NCBI GenBank assembly: GCA_934148535.1 | Contig: CAKPDF010000006.1 | Location: 19,416-83,415, forward strand | Direction: 5' to 3' | Length of the DNA: 64,000 nucleotides | Source of the DNA: an uncultured Bacilli bacterium | GTDB lineage: Bacteria; Bacillota_I; Bacilli_A; RF39; UBA660 | Shown here: positions 8,543 to 17,466 of the stretch, piece by piece | Numbering within the stretch: the first letter of the stretch is position 1 | Layout: each line of letters opens with the position of its first letter | Position numbers and translations under genes: made by a program | The notes under the pieces: generated by a model | The model's input: the letters and a program-made list of their open reading frames with translations, nothing else | Databases searched by the model: none | What the model was told of the DNA's origin: nothing

Positions 8543-10933
8543 ATGCTAAAAAAGAAAATGATTCGTGATATATTAAATAATAAATCACAATTTATTACAA
8601 TACTATTAATGGTTATGATTGGTGTTATGGTTTATGCAGGAATAGAGGCATATATGGATGGTATGACTGAGACTGCTTTACGATTTTACACTGATAATAA
8701 TTTGCAAGATATTAATGTTTTGGGAAAATCTTTTACAACTAATGAATTAGATGATATTAAGAATATTGATAATGTTAATGATGCTGAAAGAAAGTTAGTA
8801 TTAAATATGGTCTCAAATGATGATAGTGATAAATCATATTTGGTATCTATAATAGAATCTAATAATATAAGTAAATTTTATGTTGATGATGGAATTTCTT
8901 TTGATAAAGATAAATCTGGTGTTTGGTTAGATTATTTTTATGCTAAAGAAAATAAAATAAAAGTTGGGGATAAGATTTCTTTTAAATATGATAATTATGT
9001 ATTTAATGAAGAAGTTTTAGGTATTATTTATATTCCAGATCATTTATATGATGTTAAGGATGCTTCTCAACTTATGCCTAATCATAAGAATTATGGAATT
9101 GTTTATATGTCTGTGAATGAGATAGAAGATTTTATTAAAAATAATGTTAAAAAAGAATTTGAAAATAGTATAGGTATGTCAATAGATGATGCTAAGTTTG
9201 ATGAATTAAATCCTGATTTTAATTATTTAGATTATGTACCTTTTAATTATGTTATGGTTGATGTGAATAAAAAAAGTGATGTTAATTTTGTTAAGAATAA
9301 AATAGAGGATAGTATTGATAACGCATTAGCAATAATTTCTATTGAAGATACAACTAGTTATGCTATGTATCAAGGTGAGATAGATGAGGGTCGTGCTTAT
9401 GTTGGAATATTTTCTTTTCTGTTTTTGTTTATAGCAATGCTTTCTGTTATAACTACTATGACTAGAGTTGTTAAAAATCAAAAATTACAAATTGGTACTT
9501 TAAAGGCTTTAGGTTTTTCTAAATCAAAAATTACTTTACATTATATTGGATATGGTTTTTTGGTATCGTTTGTTGGCGCTATAATGGGAATATTATTGGG
9601 TAAATATTTTTTGGGAAGTGTATTTTTAAATTTGGAAATGTCATTTTTTGAAATTCCTAATGGTAGAGTTTATATTAATTCTAGTACTTATTTAGTTGGT
9701 ATTTCTGTAGTTATTGGATGTGCTATTATTACTTTAATTACTTGTTATAGAGAACTTAGGAAGAAACCAGCTGATAGTTTAAGAAATGAGATACCTAAGG
9801 TTAAGAAGGGTAGTTTAAATATTACTACTAAGGGTATATTTAAGAATTTAGGTTTTTCTAGTAAATGGAATTTAAGAGATATACTTAGAAATAAATTTAG
9901 GACTATTACTGGTGTTATTGGTATAGTTGGATGTTGTACTTTGATAGTATGTGCTTTGGGTATGCTTAATAGTATGAATTATTTTATTAAACTTCAGTTT
10001 GATGATTTATATAATTTTGATTATAAGTTATCTTTAAAAGATGATATTGATGATAATACTTATAATAATATTGTTTCAGAATATGGTGATAATAGTAGTG
10101 AGACTCTTGCTATAGAAATAAAAGATGATAAAGGGGATAGGGATGCTAATACTTTATTTGTGGATGATTCTAATGGATATGTAAGGTATGTTGATAATAA
10201 ATATAATTTTATTAAATTAAATTCTAATGATGGGGTTTATGTTACTTATAAATATGCATCACTTAATAATGTTTCTATTGGTGATACTATTTCTTGGCAT
10301 ATATATGGGGATAAAAAATATTATGAATCTAAGGTTATTGGTTTTTATAGGGATCCTCAGGTACAGGGGTTATCTGCTACTAAGGAGTATATTGAGAGTT
10401 TAGGTATTTCTTATAAGGCTACTTCAATTTATACAGATGTTGATTTGAAAAATGTTGATAATATTGATGGTGTTTCTGTTATTCAAAATATTGATGAATT
10501 AAAAGACGCTATAAGTAATATGCTTTCAATGATGAAGAAGATGATTATAATTATTATAGTATTTGCAATATTATTGGGAGTAGTAATTATTTATAATATG
10601 AGTATTTTATCTTTTAGTGAAAAGATTTATCAGTTTGCTACTTTGAAGGTATTAGGTTTTGATAATAAGAGAATAAGAAAGATATTTTCTTTACAAAATA
10701 GTTGGATATGTATTTTATCTATTTTAATTGGATTACCAGTTGGATATGGACTTACTTCTTATTTGTTTAAAGTTTGTTTGGATGAAAATTATGATTTTGG
10801 AGTTCATATAGAATGGTGGACTTATGTTAGTGCTGCTGTAGTTACATATTTAGTTTCTTATTTGATTTCTAGATATTTATCTCGTAATGTTAATAATATA
10901 GATATGGTTAGTAGTTTAAAGGGAAACGAGTAG
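8543..10933 (+). CDS. ABC transporter permease with two FtsX domains
   Basis: A 796-residue membrane protein partnering the ATPase just upstream. An N-terminal membrane segment (about 14-35) is followed by a long extracellular domain. Three membrane segments follow at about 285-405, then a basic linker, another membrane segment and a second extracellular domain. The last three segments (about 665-785) complete a two-FtsX layout of the kind seen in Gram-positive peptide exporters. MTRVVKNQKLQIGTLKALGFSK and QFATLKVLGFDNKRI are the duplicated FtsX motifs just after membrane helices. The stop codon lies inside the terminator hairpin. Confidence 0.88.
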   Translation: MLKKKMIRDILNNKSQFITILLMVMIGVMVYAGIEAYMDGMTETALRFYTDNNLQDINVLGKSFTTNELDDIKNIDNVNDAERKLVLNMVSNDDSDKSYLVSIIESNNISKFYVDDGISFDKDKSGVWLDYFYAKENKIKVGDKISFKYDNYVFNEEVLGIIYIPDHLYDVKDASQLMPNHKNYGIVYMSVNEIEDFIKNNVKKEFENSIGMSIDDAKFDELNPDFNYLDYVPFNYVMVDVNKKSDVNFVKNKIEDSIDNALAIISIEDTTSYAMYQGEIDEGRAYVGIFSFLFLFIAMLSVITTMTRVVKNQKLQIGTLKALGFSKSKITLHYIGYGFLVSFVGAIMGILLGKYFLGSVFLNLEMSFFEIPNGRVYINSSTYLVGISVVIGCAIITLITCYRELRKKPADSLRNEIPKVKKGSLNITTKGIFKNLGFSSKWNLRDILRNKFRTITGVIGIVGCCTLIVCALGMLNSMNYFIKLQFDDLYNFDYKLSLKDDIDDNTYNNIVSEYGDNSSETLAIEIKDDKGDRDANTLFVDDSNGYVRYVDNKYNFIKLNSNDGVYVTYKYASLNNVSIGDTISWHIYGDKKYYESKVIGFYRDPQVQGLSATKEYIESLGISYKATSIYTDVDLKNVDNIDGVSVIQNIDELKDAISNMLSMMKKMIIIIIVFAILLGVVIIYNMSILSFSEKIYQFATLKVLGFDNKRIRKIFSLQNSWICILSILIGLPVGYGLTSYLFKVCLDENYDFGVHIEWWTYVSAAVVTYLVSYLISRYLSRNVNNIDMVSSLKGNE

Positions 10934-10944
10934 TTTCTCTTTTT
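10921..10944 (+). terminator. Terminator of the ABC exporter operon
   Basis: GGGAAAC and GTTTCTC arms (one wobble) around a 5-nt loop, then a T-run. The permease stop codon lies in the loop. Confidence 0.65.
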
Positions 10945-11038
10945 AAATGGATGATTTTTTATCCTGTAATTTACTATCAGTTTCTTGATTTTTAATTACT
11001 ATTGTGATAATATTAGTATGTAAGCAAGGGAACTTGCA

Positions 11039-11044
11039 TATAAT
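11039..11044 (+). promoter_or_regulatory. -10 box of the putative antitoxin RNA
   Basis: TATAAT lies seven bases before an AGGAACATT start segment at 11051. The convergent toxin-like transcript has TATAAT at the same distance from its own AGGAACATT. No good -35 box is seen. A hairpin GCAAG-GGAA-CTTGC (11024-11037) lies just upstream. Confidence 0.4.
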
Positions 11045-11050
11045 AAAAAA

Positions 11051-11125
11051 AGGAACATTCAATTTCGTAAGTGAATGTCATCCTCAAAAATTTTTGGTTT
11101 GACACTCAGTTTAATGAGTGTCGTT
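11051..11125 (+). ncRNA. Putative type I antitoxin RNA, convergent with the toxin-like mRNA
   Basis: Predicted short RNA running from the -10 box at 11039 to the shared hairpin at 11101-11122. It begins AGGAACATT, contains a perfect 7-bp hairpin (ACATTCA / TGAATGT), and ends in the terminator stem. The left arm of that stem, GACACTCA, is complementary to the 5' leader of the opposing toxin-like mRNA (direct repeat at 11259-11266). Existence of the RNA is inferred from promoter, repeat and terminator placement only. Confidence 0.45.
11101..11122. terminator. Bidirectional terminator shared by two convergent transcripts
   Basis: Perfect 8-bp stem GACACTCA / TGAGTGTC with a 6-nt loop. It is followed by GTTTATTTT on the + strand and by AAACCAAAAATTTTT on the - strand. 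Confidence 0.65.
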
Positions 11126-11136
11126 TATTTTATATA

Positions 11137-11229
11137 TTAATATTTTATTACTAATATTAATAATATGGTAAGCAGTAATAATAAACATAGTAATTTTAAG
11201 AATTTTAAAATAAATGTTTTATTTTTCAT
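11137..11229 (-). CDS. Small hydrophobic peptide, Fst/Ldr-type toxin candidate
   Basis: A 30-residue reading frame on the minus strand: basic MKNKTFILKFLK, then an almost unbroken leucine/isoleucine membrane span, ending VIKY. It has a strong SD (GGAGGTGG) 4-5 bases before the ATG. The SD lies in a perfect 7-bp hairpin (11238-11256), a 5' structure that could block translation. A TATAAT on this strand (11286-11291) predicts a start near 11280. Small size, charge pattern, sequestered SD, convergent short RNA and shared terminator are the hallmarks of type I toxin-antitoxin loci such as Fst/par. I cannot confirm homology by eye. It could also be a regulatory leader peptide without toxicity. Confidence 0.6.
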   Translation of the reverse strand: MKNKTFILKFLKLLCLLLLLTILLILVIKY

Positions 11230-11237
11230 ACTTACCA

Positions 11238-11256
11238 CCTCCATTCTATATGGAGG
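11238..11256 (-). promoter_or_regulatory. SD-sequestering hairpin in the toxin-like mRNA leader
   Basis: CCTCCAT and ATGGAGG pair over 7 bases around a 5-nt loop. On the minus strand the downstream arm carries the Shine-Dalgarno bases of the 30-residue peptide. Confidence 0.6.
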
Positions 11257-11280
11257 ATGACACTCACATTAAATGTTCCT
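11253..11280. repeat. Inverted-repeat partner of 11051-11085 flanking the cassette
   Basis: Read on the minus strand this arm starts AGGAACATT, then AAT, and ends GTCATCCTC. The + strand arm at 11051-11085 starts AGGAACATT, then AAT, and ends GTCATCCTC. The two arms frame the small peptide gene and the terminator, so both predicted RNAs begin with nearly the same bases. The 130 bases from here to the TetR-type gene contain only AATTTAC / GTAAATT (11317-11323, 11336-11342), a possible operator. Confidence 0.65.
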
Positions 11281-11428
11281 AGATAATTATAACAGATATT
11301 TTTAATTTATTTCTACAATTTACTGTTAGTATATTGTAAATTAATATTATGTATTGTAATTTAAGGAAAACAAATATGTTTTTCTTTTTTTTTAATTAGT
11401 TGTATAATAAATATGATGAGGTGAGAAC

Positions 11429-12028
11429 ATGGGTGAAGTAAGAGAACCTATAAAGAAAAGTTCTATTGAAAAAAAACAGAGGATAGTTCAAAAGGGATTT
11501 GAACTTATGTGTAGAGAAGGGTTTCATAATGTTAATTGCGCTGATATTGCTAGATATGCTTCAGTTTCTACTGGTATTATTTATCAATATTTTTCTAATA
11601 AAAGAGATATATTTTTAGAGGGAGTTAGAGATTATTCTAATAGTATTATTTTTCCAATGTCTGATATTATAGATGATATTAGTTTTGATAAAAATAAGTT
11701 AGATGAAGGTATAAATAAAATCTTAGATATATTTACTTCTCGTCATACTATGGATAAAAGGGAACATGAGGAATTAATGGCAATGAGTCATTTGGATGAT
11801 GATATTGCTAAAATATTTTATGATAATGAAATTGTTATTACTGAAAAAATTGCTAAGCTTATTTCAAATTATGGTTTTAATGAGTATCATTTGAAAGAAA
11901 GAGTACATATTATTATTAGTATTGTAGATAATTATTGTCATGAAGTTGTTTATCATAAACATAGGGAAATAGATCAAAAAGTTTTAAAAGAAGAGGTAGT
12001 TAATACTATATTATTTTTACTTAAATGA
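11429..12028 (+). CDS. TetR/AcrR family transcriptional regulator
   Basis: A 199-residue regulator with the N-terminal TetR helix-turn-helix: GFHNVNCADIARYASVSTG followed by IYQYFSNKRDIF, at about residues 30-60. The C-terminal ligand domain is divergent, as usual. GAGGTGAG lies upstream of the ATG. It may control the ABC exporter operon upstream (palindrome at 7791), the membrane protein downstream, or itself; a 7-bp inverted repeat at 11317-11342 lies in its own upstream region. No binding site is proven. Confidence 0.9.
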   Translation: MGEVREPIKKSSIEKKQRIVQKGFELMCREGFHNVNCADIARYASVSTGIIYQYFSNKRDIFLEGVRDYSNSIIFPMSDIIDDISFDKNKLDEGINKILDIFTSRHTMDKREHEELMAMSHLDDDIAKIFYDNEIVITEKIAKLISNYGFNEYHLKERVHIIISIVDNYCHEVVYHKHREIDQKVLKEEVVNTILFLLK

Positions 12029-12107
12029 TAATAGACAGAAAGTTAAAATTGTTCTTTACAATTTTTAGGTATTATGATACTATTTTTATATGATTGGAGA
12101 GTGTGAT

Positions 12108-12671
12108 ATGAAAGATATGGAAAATTTTATTCAAAAGGTATTATGGAAAGATGTTTTAATTTCTTGTTTGTTCTTAATTATGGGAATATTTTTATTAGTA
12201 AGTCCTAAAGATATTTTAGAGATTTCTTCTTACTTTATTGGTGCCCTATTGATACTTAATGGTATTTTATATTTGTGTGATGTTGGTAATGGATTTTCTT
12301 TGTTTGATCCTTTAATTATGGGAATATTATCAATTACATTTGGTTTAGTTATTTTTATATATCCAACTTTATTTATTAATATGGTACCCATATTGTTAGG
12401 GTTTTGGTTTATTATAACAGGCGCTGTAAAGTGTAGATTAGCATTTATATTAAAGGAAGTTAATGATGGTGATTGGGTATCAATGTTAATTATGGCTATA
12501 ATTACTATTATTTGTGGATTCTTACTTGTAATATTCCCTAATATGGGTGCAATAAGTATTACTATTGTTCTTGGTGTATTATTAGTGGTATATTCTATTG
12601 ATAATATTATTAATGGATTAATTGTTAAGAAAAAGGTTAAAGATATTGCTAAGGCGTTAAAAGTTAGATGA
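12108..12671 (+). CDS. HdeD/DUF308-like membrane protein
   Basis: A 187-residue polytopic membrane protein with about six hydrophobic segments arranged as three similar pairs, e.g. DVLISCLFLIMGIFLLVSP and SMLIMAIITIICGFLLVIFP. This pattern is typical of HdeD/DUF308 proteins, whose biochemical role is unclear. The ATG at 12108 is preferred because GGAGAG (12096-12101) is correctly spaced; an in-frame ATG at 12090 has no RBS. It lies 79 bases after the TetR-type gene and may be its target. A strong terminator follows. Confidence 0.75.
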   Translation: MKDMENFIQKVLWKDVLISCLFLIMGIFLLVSPKDILEISSYFIGALLILNGILYLCDVGNGFSLFDPLIMGILSITFGLVIFIYPTLFINMVPILLGFWFIITGAVKCRLAFILKEVNDGDWVSMLIMAIITIICGFLLVIFPNMGAISITIVLGVLLVVYSIDNIINGLIVKKKVKDIAKALKVR

Positions 12672-12675
12672 TTTT

Positions 12676-12705
12676 AAAAGTTCTCTTTTTGAGAACTTTT
12701 TATTT
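12676..12705 (+). terminator. Strong terminator after the DUF308-like gene
   Basis: A perfect 10-bp stem (AAAAGTTCTC / GAGAACTTTT) with a 5-T loop, followed by TATTTT. Confidence 0.8.
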
Positions 12706-12777
12706 TCTTAATTTTTTTGTATCAAATTTGAAGAATATATGATATAATTTAGTTAATAAGAATAGAGGTGTGTTGGG

Positions 12778-13953
12778 GTGTATTGTAGAAGATGTGGTGC
12801 AAATGTTGATGTAAATGCAACTTATTGCAGTAATTGTGGTTTTCAATTTGATAATAAGAACAATTTACATTTCACAAAAAATAATTCTACTGTAAAAAAT
12901 AATATTATTGTTGGTGTATGTGTTGGGTTAGGCATAGTTTTTATATTTTTATTGTTTTTTGTAATATTGGAGGTTAATGGTTCTAGTTATTATTTTTCTG
13001 ATAATGGTTATGTAAACAGTGAAGAAATAGAAAATAATTCTAGTACTTCTTCTAATATATCAGAAACGAAAAAAAATACAGGTAAGTCTATTATTGTAAC
13101 TGATAATGTATATGATGGAGTTTCTATTTCTGGGGTAACTGATGCTAATAAATTAATATCTAAGGATTCTACCGATCAGAAAGAAAACTGTCCCAAAGAA
13201 ATTTTACAAGTTGAAAATGATATAATTAAAAAGTATGGCATTACAGCTGTTAATTTATGTGAAATGAATGTTGATTTTGCAAAAGAACTAGAAGATGTAA
13301 TTGATGTTATATACAATAATTATCCAATGGCTAGAGGGCATTTAACTAATTTATCTTTACATAACACTTCACTTTCGCAACCATTAGTAATAGCAATGTT
13401 TACACCTGCGTTTAACTTTGCAACTTCAGATTCTTCCTCAACGTATCCATGGGTTATTAAAACACAAGTTTTTTTGAGTAGTAACTATTTTTTGAATAGG
13501 GCTAGATTAGAATCAAGTGTAAAGGAGGCTTCTTCTTCAGGACATTTTCCACCTAATGCAACTACATATTCTCCAGTTGCTCATGAATTTGGACATTATT
13601 TATCTTTTTTAGCAGTGTTAAATAATTATAAAGTTGATTCAATTCTTTTGATTGATTCTAATAATGTAAACTCATTTTATAAAGCATTTGATGATTTTGG
13701 TTCTGGTAATTTTACACTTGAAATGTTAAAAGAGGCTTATAATAATTATAAAAATGATACTAATACGGTATTAGACTTTGATGAGTGGCGGGGTACTGTT
13801 TCTAATTATGCTTTAGCTAAGGATAATAATGGTAATTATATTTATGACGAAACTATGGCAGAAGCATTTCATGATGTTTACTTAAATGGTGATAATGCTA
13901 GTGATGCTAGTAAGTATATTGTTTCAGTTTTAAAGGATAAATTAAAAGGTTAG
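12778..13953 (+). CDS. Membrane-anchored zinc-ribbon protein with extracytoplasmic zincin-like domain
   Basis: A 391-residue protein in three parts. A cytosolic zinc ribbon has paired cysteines (YCRRCG and YCSNCG, residues 2-21). A single membrane span lies at about 43-66. A large outer domain carries HEFGH (His269, Glu270, His273), with Glu362 in MAEAFHD a likely third ligand. This suggests a membrane-tethered zinc metallopeptidase facing outside; the protease family cannot be named from sequence alone. It starts with GTG behind GAGGTG. The next gene begins 9 bases after its stop, and the set 12778-17345 is probably one operon. Substrate unknown. Confidence 0.65.
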   Translation: MYCRRCGANVDVNATYCSNCGFQFDNKNNLHFTKNNSTVKNNIIVGVCVGLGIVFIFLLFFVILEVNGSSYYFSDNGYVNSEEIENNSSTSSNISETKKNTGKSIIVTDNVYDGVSISGVTDANKLISKDSTDQKENCPKEILQVENDIIKKYGITAVNLCEMNVDFAKELEDVIDVIYNNYPMARGHLTNLSLHNTSLSQPLVIAMFTPAFNFATSDSSSTYPWVIKTQVFLSSNYFLNRARLESSVKEASSSGHFPPNATTYSPVAHEFGHYLSFLAVLNNYKVDSILLIDSNNVNSFYKAFDDFGSGNFTLEMLKEAYNNYKNDTNTVLDFDEWRGTVSNYALAKDNNGNYIYDETMAEAFHDVYLNGDNASDASKYIVSVLKDKLKG

Positions 13954-13962
13954 GTGAGTTAA

Positions 13963-15687
13963 GTGAAGAGAAAAATATTAATTGGAATTTTTTGTTTTGT
14001 TAGTGTCTCTCCTGTATTTGCTTTATCTAAAAGATTTACAATAGATATTTCTAAATTTTCAATTTCATCTAATTCTAAAAAAAATGCTGTTACTTCGGAG
14101 TTTAATAATATTTATGAATTGACATATGAGAATTCATCTTCGAATGAAAGTTTAAAAGATGAAATAACAACTTTAAGTAAAAAAGTTACATATTTATTAT
14201 TAGGAGAAGTCAATAATGGTAATGAATCGTCAGAAGAATATTTTGAGAGAAGGCAAGATTATTTAGATTTAAGATATAACCCTATTGTTCCTAAGGATCC
14301 TAATTCGGAGTCGGGATTAGATGAAAATAGTCAGGAATATAAAGATGATATAGTTTCAGGATTGTCTGTGCCCGGTATGTTTAATATATTGGATGAACTA
14401 AATATAAATTATAATTCAATTGGTTCAGTAAGAATAACCTTAAATGATAATATGATAATTAGTATGGTATCTTTACCTGATGTATCTATGAAAAAGGAAA
14501 ATTTTGATAATCCTATGAATTATGTTACTGAAAAAACTAACCTAGTGATGTATTATTATTTCAAAAAACTAAATGATGATTACAAATTATATTATTTATT
14601 TTGTGAAACTACTGATGATTTGGATGACTTTTTTGAAGATATAGGTAGTTCTGAAGAGGTAAAAGCGATTTCAATATCGATTAATAATGATTCAAAATTA
14701 AATGATGTATATGATTTTTCAAAATTGGATTTATTAACTGAAAATAAGATTAATGAAATATATAATAATAATTATAAAAATGTACTAATACTAAATGCTT
14801 ATTATAATAATGATTTAGTTATATCATCTAATGGATTTTTTATAAATGATGGGTTGGTTGTTACAACATGGAGTTTTTTAGAAAAAGCTTTAATCGATTC
14901 TCAATATTTTGTTGTAAAGAATAGTGATGGAGTAATATATGATGTTGATGGTATTGTGACTGCTGATCCAGAAAATGATATTGCTGTTATTAAATTAAAG
15001 GAAAAGGTGCAATCTACTACTAATTTAGGAAATATTGATGATATTAAAATTGAGGATCCTGTAATATCTATAAGTAGTAAAACTGGTGTTGGTTTAACAA
15101 TTCAAAAAGGTATTATTACTTCAAAGGATGAATATATACAGAGTTCTTTAGCTTTACAAGAAGTTGATGCGGGAAGTCCTTTATATAATAATGAAGGATA
15201 TGTTATAGGTATGAATACATCAAAAACAGTAAATACTAGTGTATCAATTGCTATAAATGAGAAGGTTTTAAGCGAGATTAAAAATAAATTTAGTAATATA
15301 GATTTTTCTACAATTGATGTTGTATCATTTACTGATTTAAAAGAAAAATATTATTATGTAAGATATTCAAATGAAAGTGTAATTAATACCATCCCTTCTT
15401 CTAAGTGGAAAGAATTTAAAAAGATAGGTAATATAGATAATAATATTAATATGAACCTTACGAAGGCTAGTTATGATAATAATACAGTTAGTTTAAGATA
15501 TCATAATGAGATTTCAAAATACGTAAGTGGTATGCAGCTTGCTTCATCATATAAGGATGAATTAATTAAAACTGGATTTGAACAAATATTGAGTACTAGT
15601 ACAAAGTGTATATATACTAATCATAAATATAAAGTAATAATTATGGACGAATTTGATTATTTGATAGTGGTGATGGTTAAACTATGA
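13963..15687 (+). CDS. Secreted protein with catalytically dead trypsin/HtrA-like domain
   Basis: A 574-residue exported protein with signal peptide MKRKILIGIFCFVSVSPVFA. Residues 270-435 have the HtrA-like serine-protease pattern: GLVVTTWSFL, ENDIAVIKL, GIITS and VDAGSPLYNNEGYVIGMN. Compared with active enzymes the histidine position is Ser304 and the nucleophile position is Ala403 (DAGSPL against DSGSPL), while the aspartate (Asp339) is kept. I therefore predict a pseudoprotease used for binding or scaffolding. The first 250 residues are unrecognised. It starts with GTG behind AGGTGAG and overlaps the next gene by 4 bases. Confidence 0.7.
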   Translation: MKRKILIGIFCFVSVSPVFALSKRFTIDISKFSISSNSKKNAVTSEFNNIYELTYENSSSNESLKDEITTLSKKVTYLLLGEVNNGNESSEEYFERRQDYLDLRYNPIVPKDPNSESGLDENSQEYKDDIVSGLSVPGMFNILDELNINYNSIGSVRITLNDNMIISMVSLPDVSMKKENFDNPMNYVTEKTNLVMYYYFKKLNDDYKLYYLFCETTDDLDDFFEDIGSSEEVKAISISINNDSKLNDVYDFSKLDLLTENKINEIYNNNYKNVLILNAYYNNDLVISSNGFFINDGLVVTTWSFLEKALIDSQYFVVKNSDGVIYDVDGIVTADPENDIAVIKLKEKVQSTTNLGNIDDIKIEDPVISISSKTGVGLTIQKGIITSKDEYIQSSLALQEVDAGSPLYNNEGYVIGMNTSKTVNTSVSIAINEKVLSEIKNKFSNIDFSTIDVVSFTDLKEKYYYVRYSNESVINTIPSSKWKEFKKIGNIDNNINMNLTKASYDNNTVSLRYHNEISKYVSGMQLASSYKDELIKTGFEQILSTSTKCIYTNHKYKVIIMDEFDYLIVVMVKL

Positions 15688-17345
15688 AAAAAATTATAAA
15701 AATATTAAATGAAAAGAAGTTAGTAATTTTAATTGCTACTTCTATATCGGTTATTGGAATAGTGTTGGTTATTATATTTTTAAATAGAAAGATTAATACT
15801 AAAGTTTTTGATAATAATTATTATTTATTTAGTTATGATACTAAATGGAGTATTAGTAAAAAATCTGGATTACAAGTTAATTTAAAAAATGGTAGTAAAG
15901 GTACATTAGGCATTCAATCGTTTCAGATTGAGGATGAATATAAATATTTAAATATTGCAGATTTTATTGATGATATATTATATGGTATTAATGAACAAAA
16001 TAAAACATACAAGTTAATATCACAATCTAATGATAAGATAACAAAATATTCTTATGATGGATATAAATTCTTATATGAAGGTGATTCATCTCAAACTATG
16101 GTAGTTGTTACTAAAATTGGTGATAAAATGCTATTATTTAATTATGAGGCTAAAAATAAGTATTTTGATATCTTGATTGATAGTGTTGAAAATATTATTT
16201 ATAATTTTGAATTAAAACCAGATAAATTTGATTTAAATTATAAGATATCGGTTGATACTGAGGATGTTTCATATTCAAAAAATGATGCTTTAGCAAAAAA
16301 AATAGATAAGTTAGATTCGTATGAAATAGCAAATTCAAATTATTATGTCAATTATTCAATACCAAATATTTTTAAAATGACAAGCTTTGATTCAAAATCT
16401 GGTTCTTTTGTTTATAAAGAAGGAAATAACAGAATTATTTTGAATACTTACATTTATAATTTTAATATTTATGATTATATTGATTCAACTAAGAATTCTG
16501 GTAGTATATATTCTGATTATGATTATTTAAAAAAGGATACTGCTAAATATAAAAATTTTGTTGATGGTATTAATGAATTTAATATAGGTAACTATAATGG
16601 ATATATTTATAAAGTAAGTTATACAAATACTGGCACTATTAAGAATGATATTGATGCTTATATTATTGCTATAGAACTTAATAAAAATCACATTTTAAGA
16701 ATTAAAGTTGAGGGAACAAATATTAAGGTACCTAGAGAGTTGTTGAATAATATTAAGATTAATTCTATTAAAAATTATTCTAGTTATGTAACAAGAAATG
16801 TTGATAATGGTAATATGCTGATTGAATTGAAAAGATTTATTAATTCTGATTATGATAAATATGAACTATTAAAAATAAAATTGCCAGAGAAATATAGAGA
16901 AATAGATAAACAAAATAATATTTATTCTGATAGATATTTTGGATTAAATTATGATTCTAATAATGAAGTATATCAATATAATATTCATTATAAAATTAGT
17001 TCTTTAACAAAGGATTCAGAAATTGATTTGGTTAATTCAAATATGAATTCATATAAAACTTATGGTGAAGTAAAAGAATTATCTTTTTTGGGTGAAAGAG
17101 AAATAAATGGTAAGAATTATTCTTTGTATAATGCAAGCTATTATAAAAAAGGTAGTTTATATAATTCTTCTGATGACTCTGTAATATATAAAATTAATGA
17201 AAAAATATTGATAAATGAATTATCTGATGGAGGCTGTGTGGTAATAATAATTGATGGTAATGATATTGAGGTAGATGATACTTTATTGAATGAAATAACT
17301 TCTATTGAAATAAGCACAGAACTTTTAAATAATGGAAAGAGGTGA
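15684..17345 (+). CDS. Membrane-anchored extracytoplasmic protein with repeated domains
   Basis: A 553-residue protein of unknown function. A basic N-terminus precedes one membrane span (about 13-35), and the rest is predicted outside. At least two, possibly three, similar segments of about 150 residues are visible. Each opens with a tyrosine-rich strand such as NYYLFSYDTKWSI or NYYVNYSIPNIFKM and contains a NGYIYK/YDGYKF-like strand and a closing helix with NI. A related single domain occurs in the zinc-ribbon protein at 17467. Its start overlaps the pseudoprotease stop (ATGA), so production is coupled. Codon use and composition match the neighbours. Confidence 0.55.
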   Translation: MKKIIKILNEKKLVILIATSISVIGIVLVIIFLNRKINTKVFDNNYYLFSYDTKWSISKKSGLQVNLKNGSKGTLGIQSFQIEDEYKYLNIADFIDDILYGINEQNKTYKLISQSNDKITKYSYDGYKFLYEGDSSQTMVVVTKIGDKMLLFNYEAKNKYFDILIDSVENIIYNFELKPDKFDLNYKISVDTEDVSYSKNDALAKKIDKLDSYEIANSNYYVNYSIPNIFKMTSFDSKSGSFVYKEGNNRIILNTYIYNFNIYDYIDSTKNSGSIYSDYDYLKKDTAKYKNFVDGINEFNIGNYNGYIYKVSYTNTGTIKNDIDAYIIAIELNKNHILRIKVEGTNIKVPRELLNNIKINSIKNYSSYVTRNVDNGNMLIELKRFINSDYDKYELLKIKLPEKYREIDKQNNIYSDRYFGLNYDSNNEVYQYNIHYKISSLTKDSEIDLVNSNMNSYKTYGEVKELSFLGEREINGKNYSLYNASYYKKGSLYNSSDDSVIYKINEKILINELSDGGCVVIIIDGNDIEVDDTLLNEITSIEISTELLNNGKR

Positions 17346-17466
17346 TAATTAGTTGGAAAAAATTGAATGGTGGGTTAAGGTAGTTTATTAATTTTATTCA
17401 AATAATATGAATATTATTATGTTTTTGTTTATAAGAAATATGAAATAAGGAAAGAAGGAAATAAAA

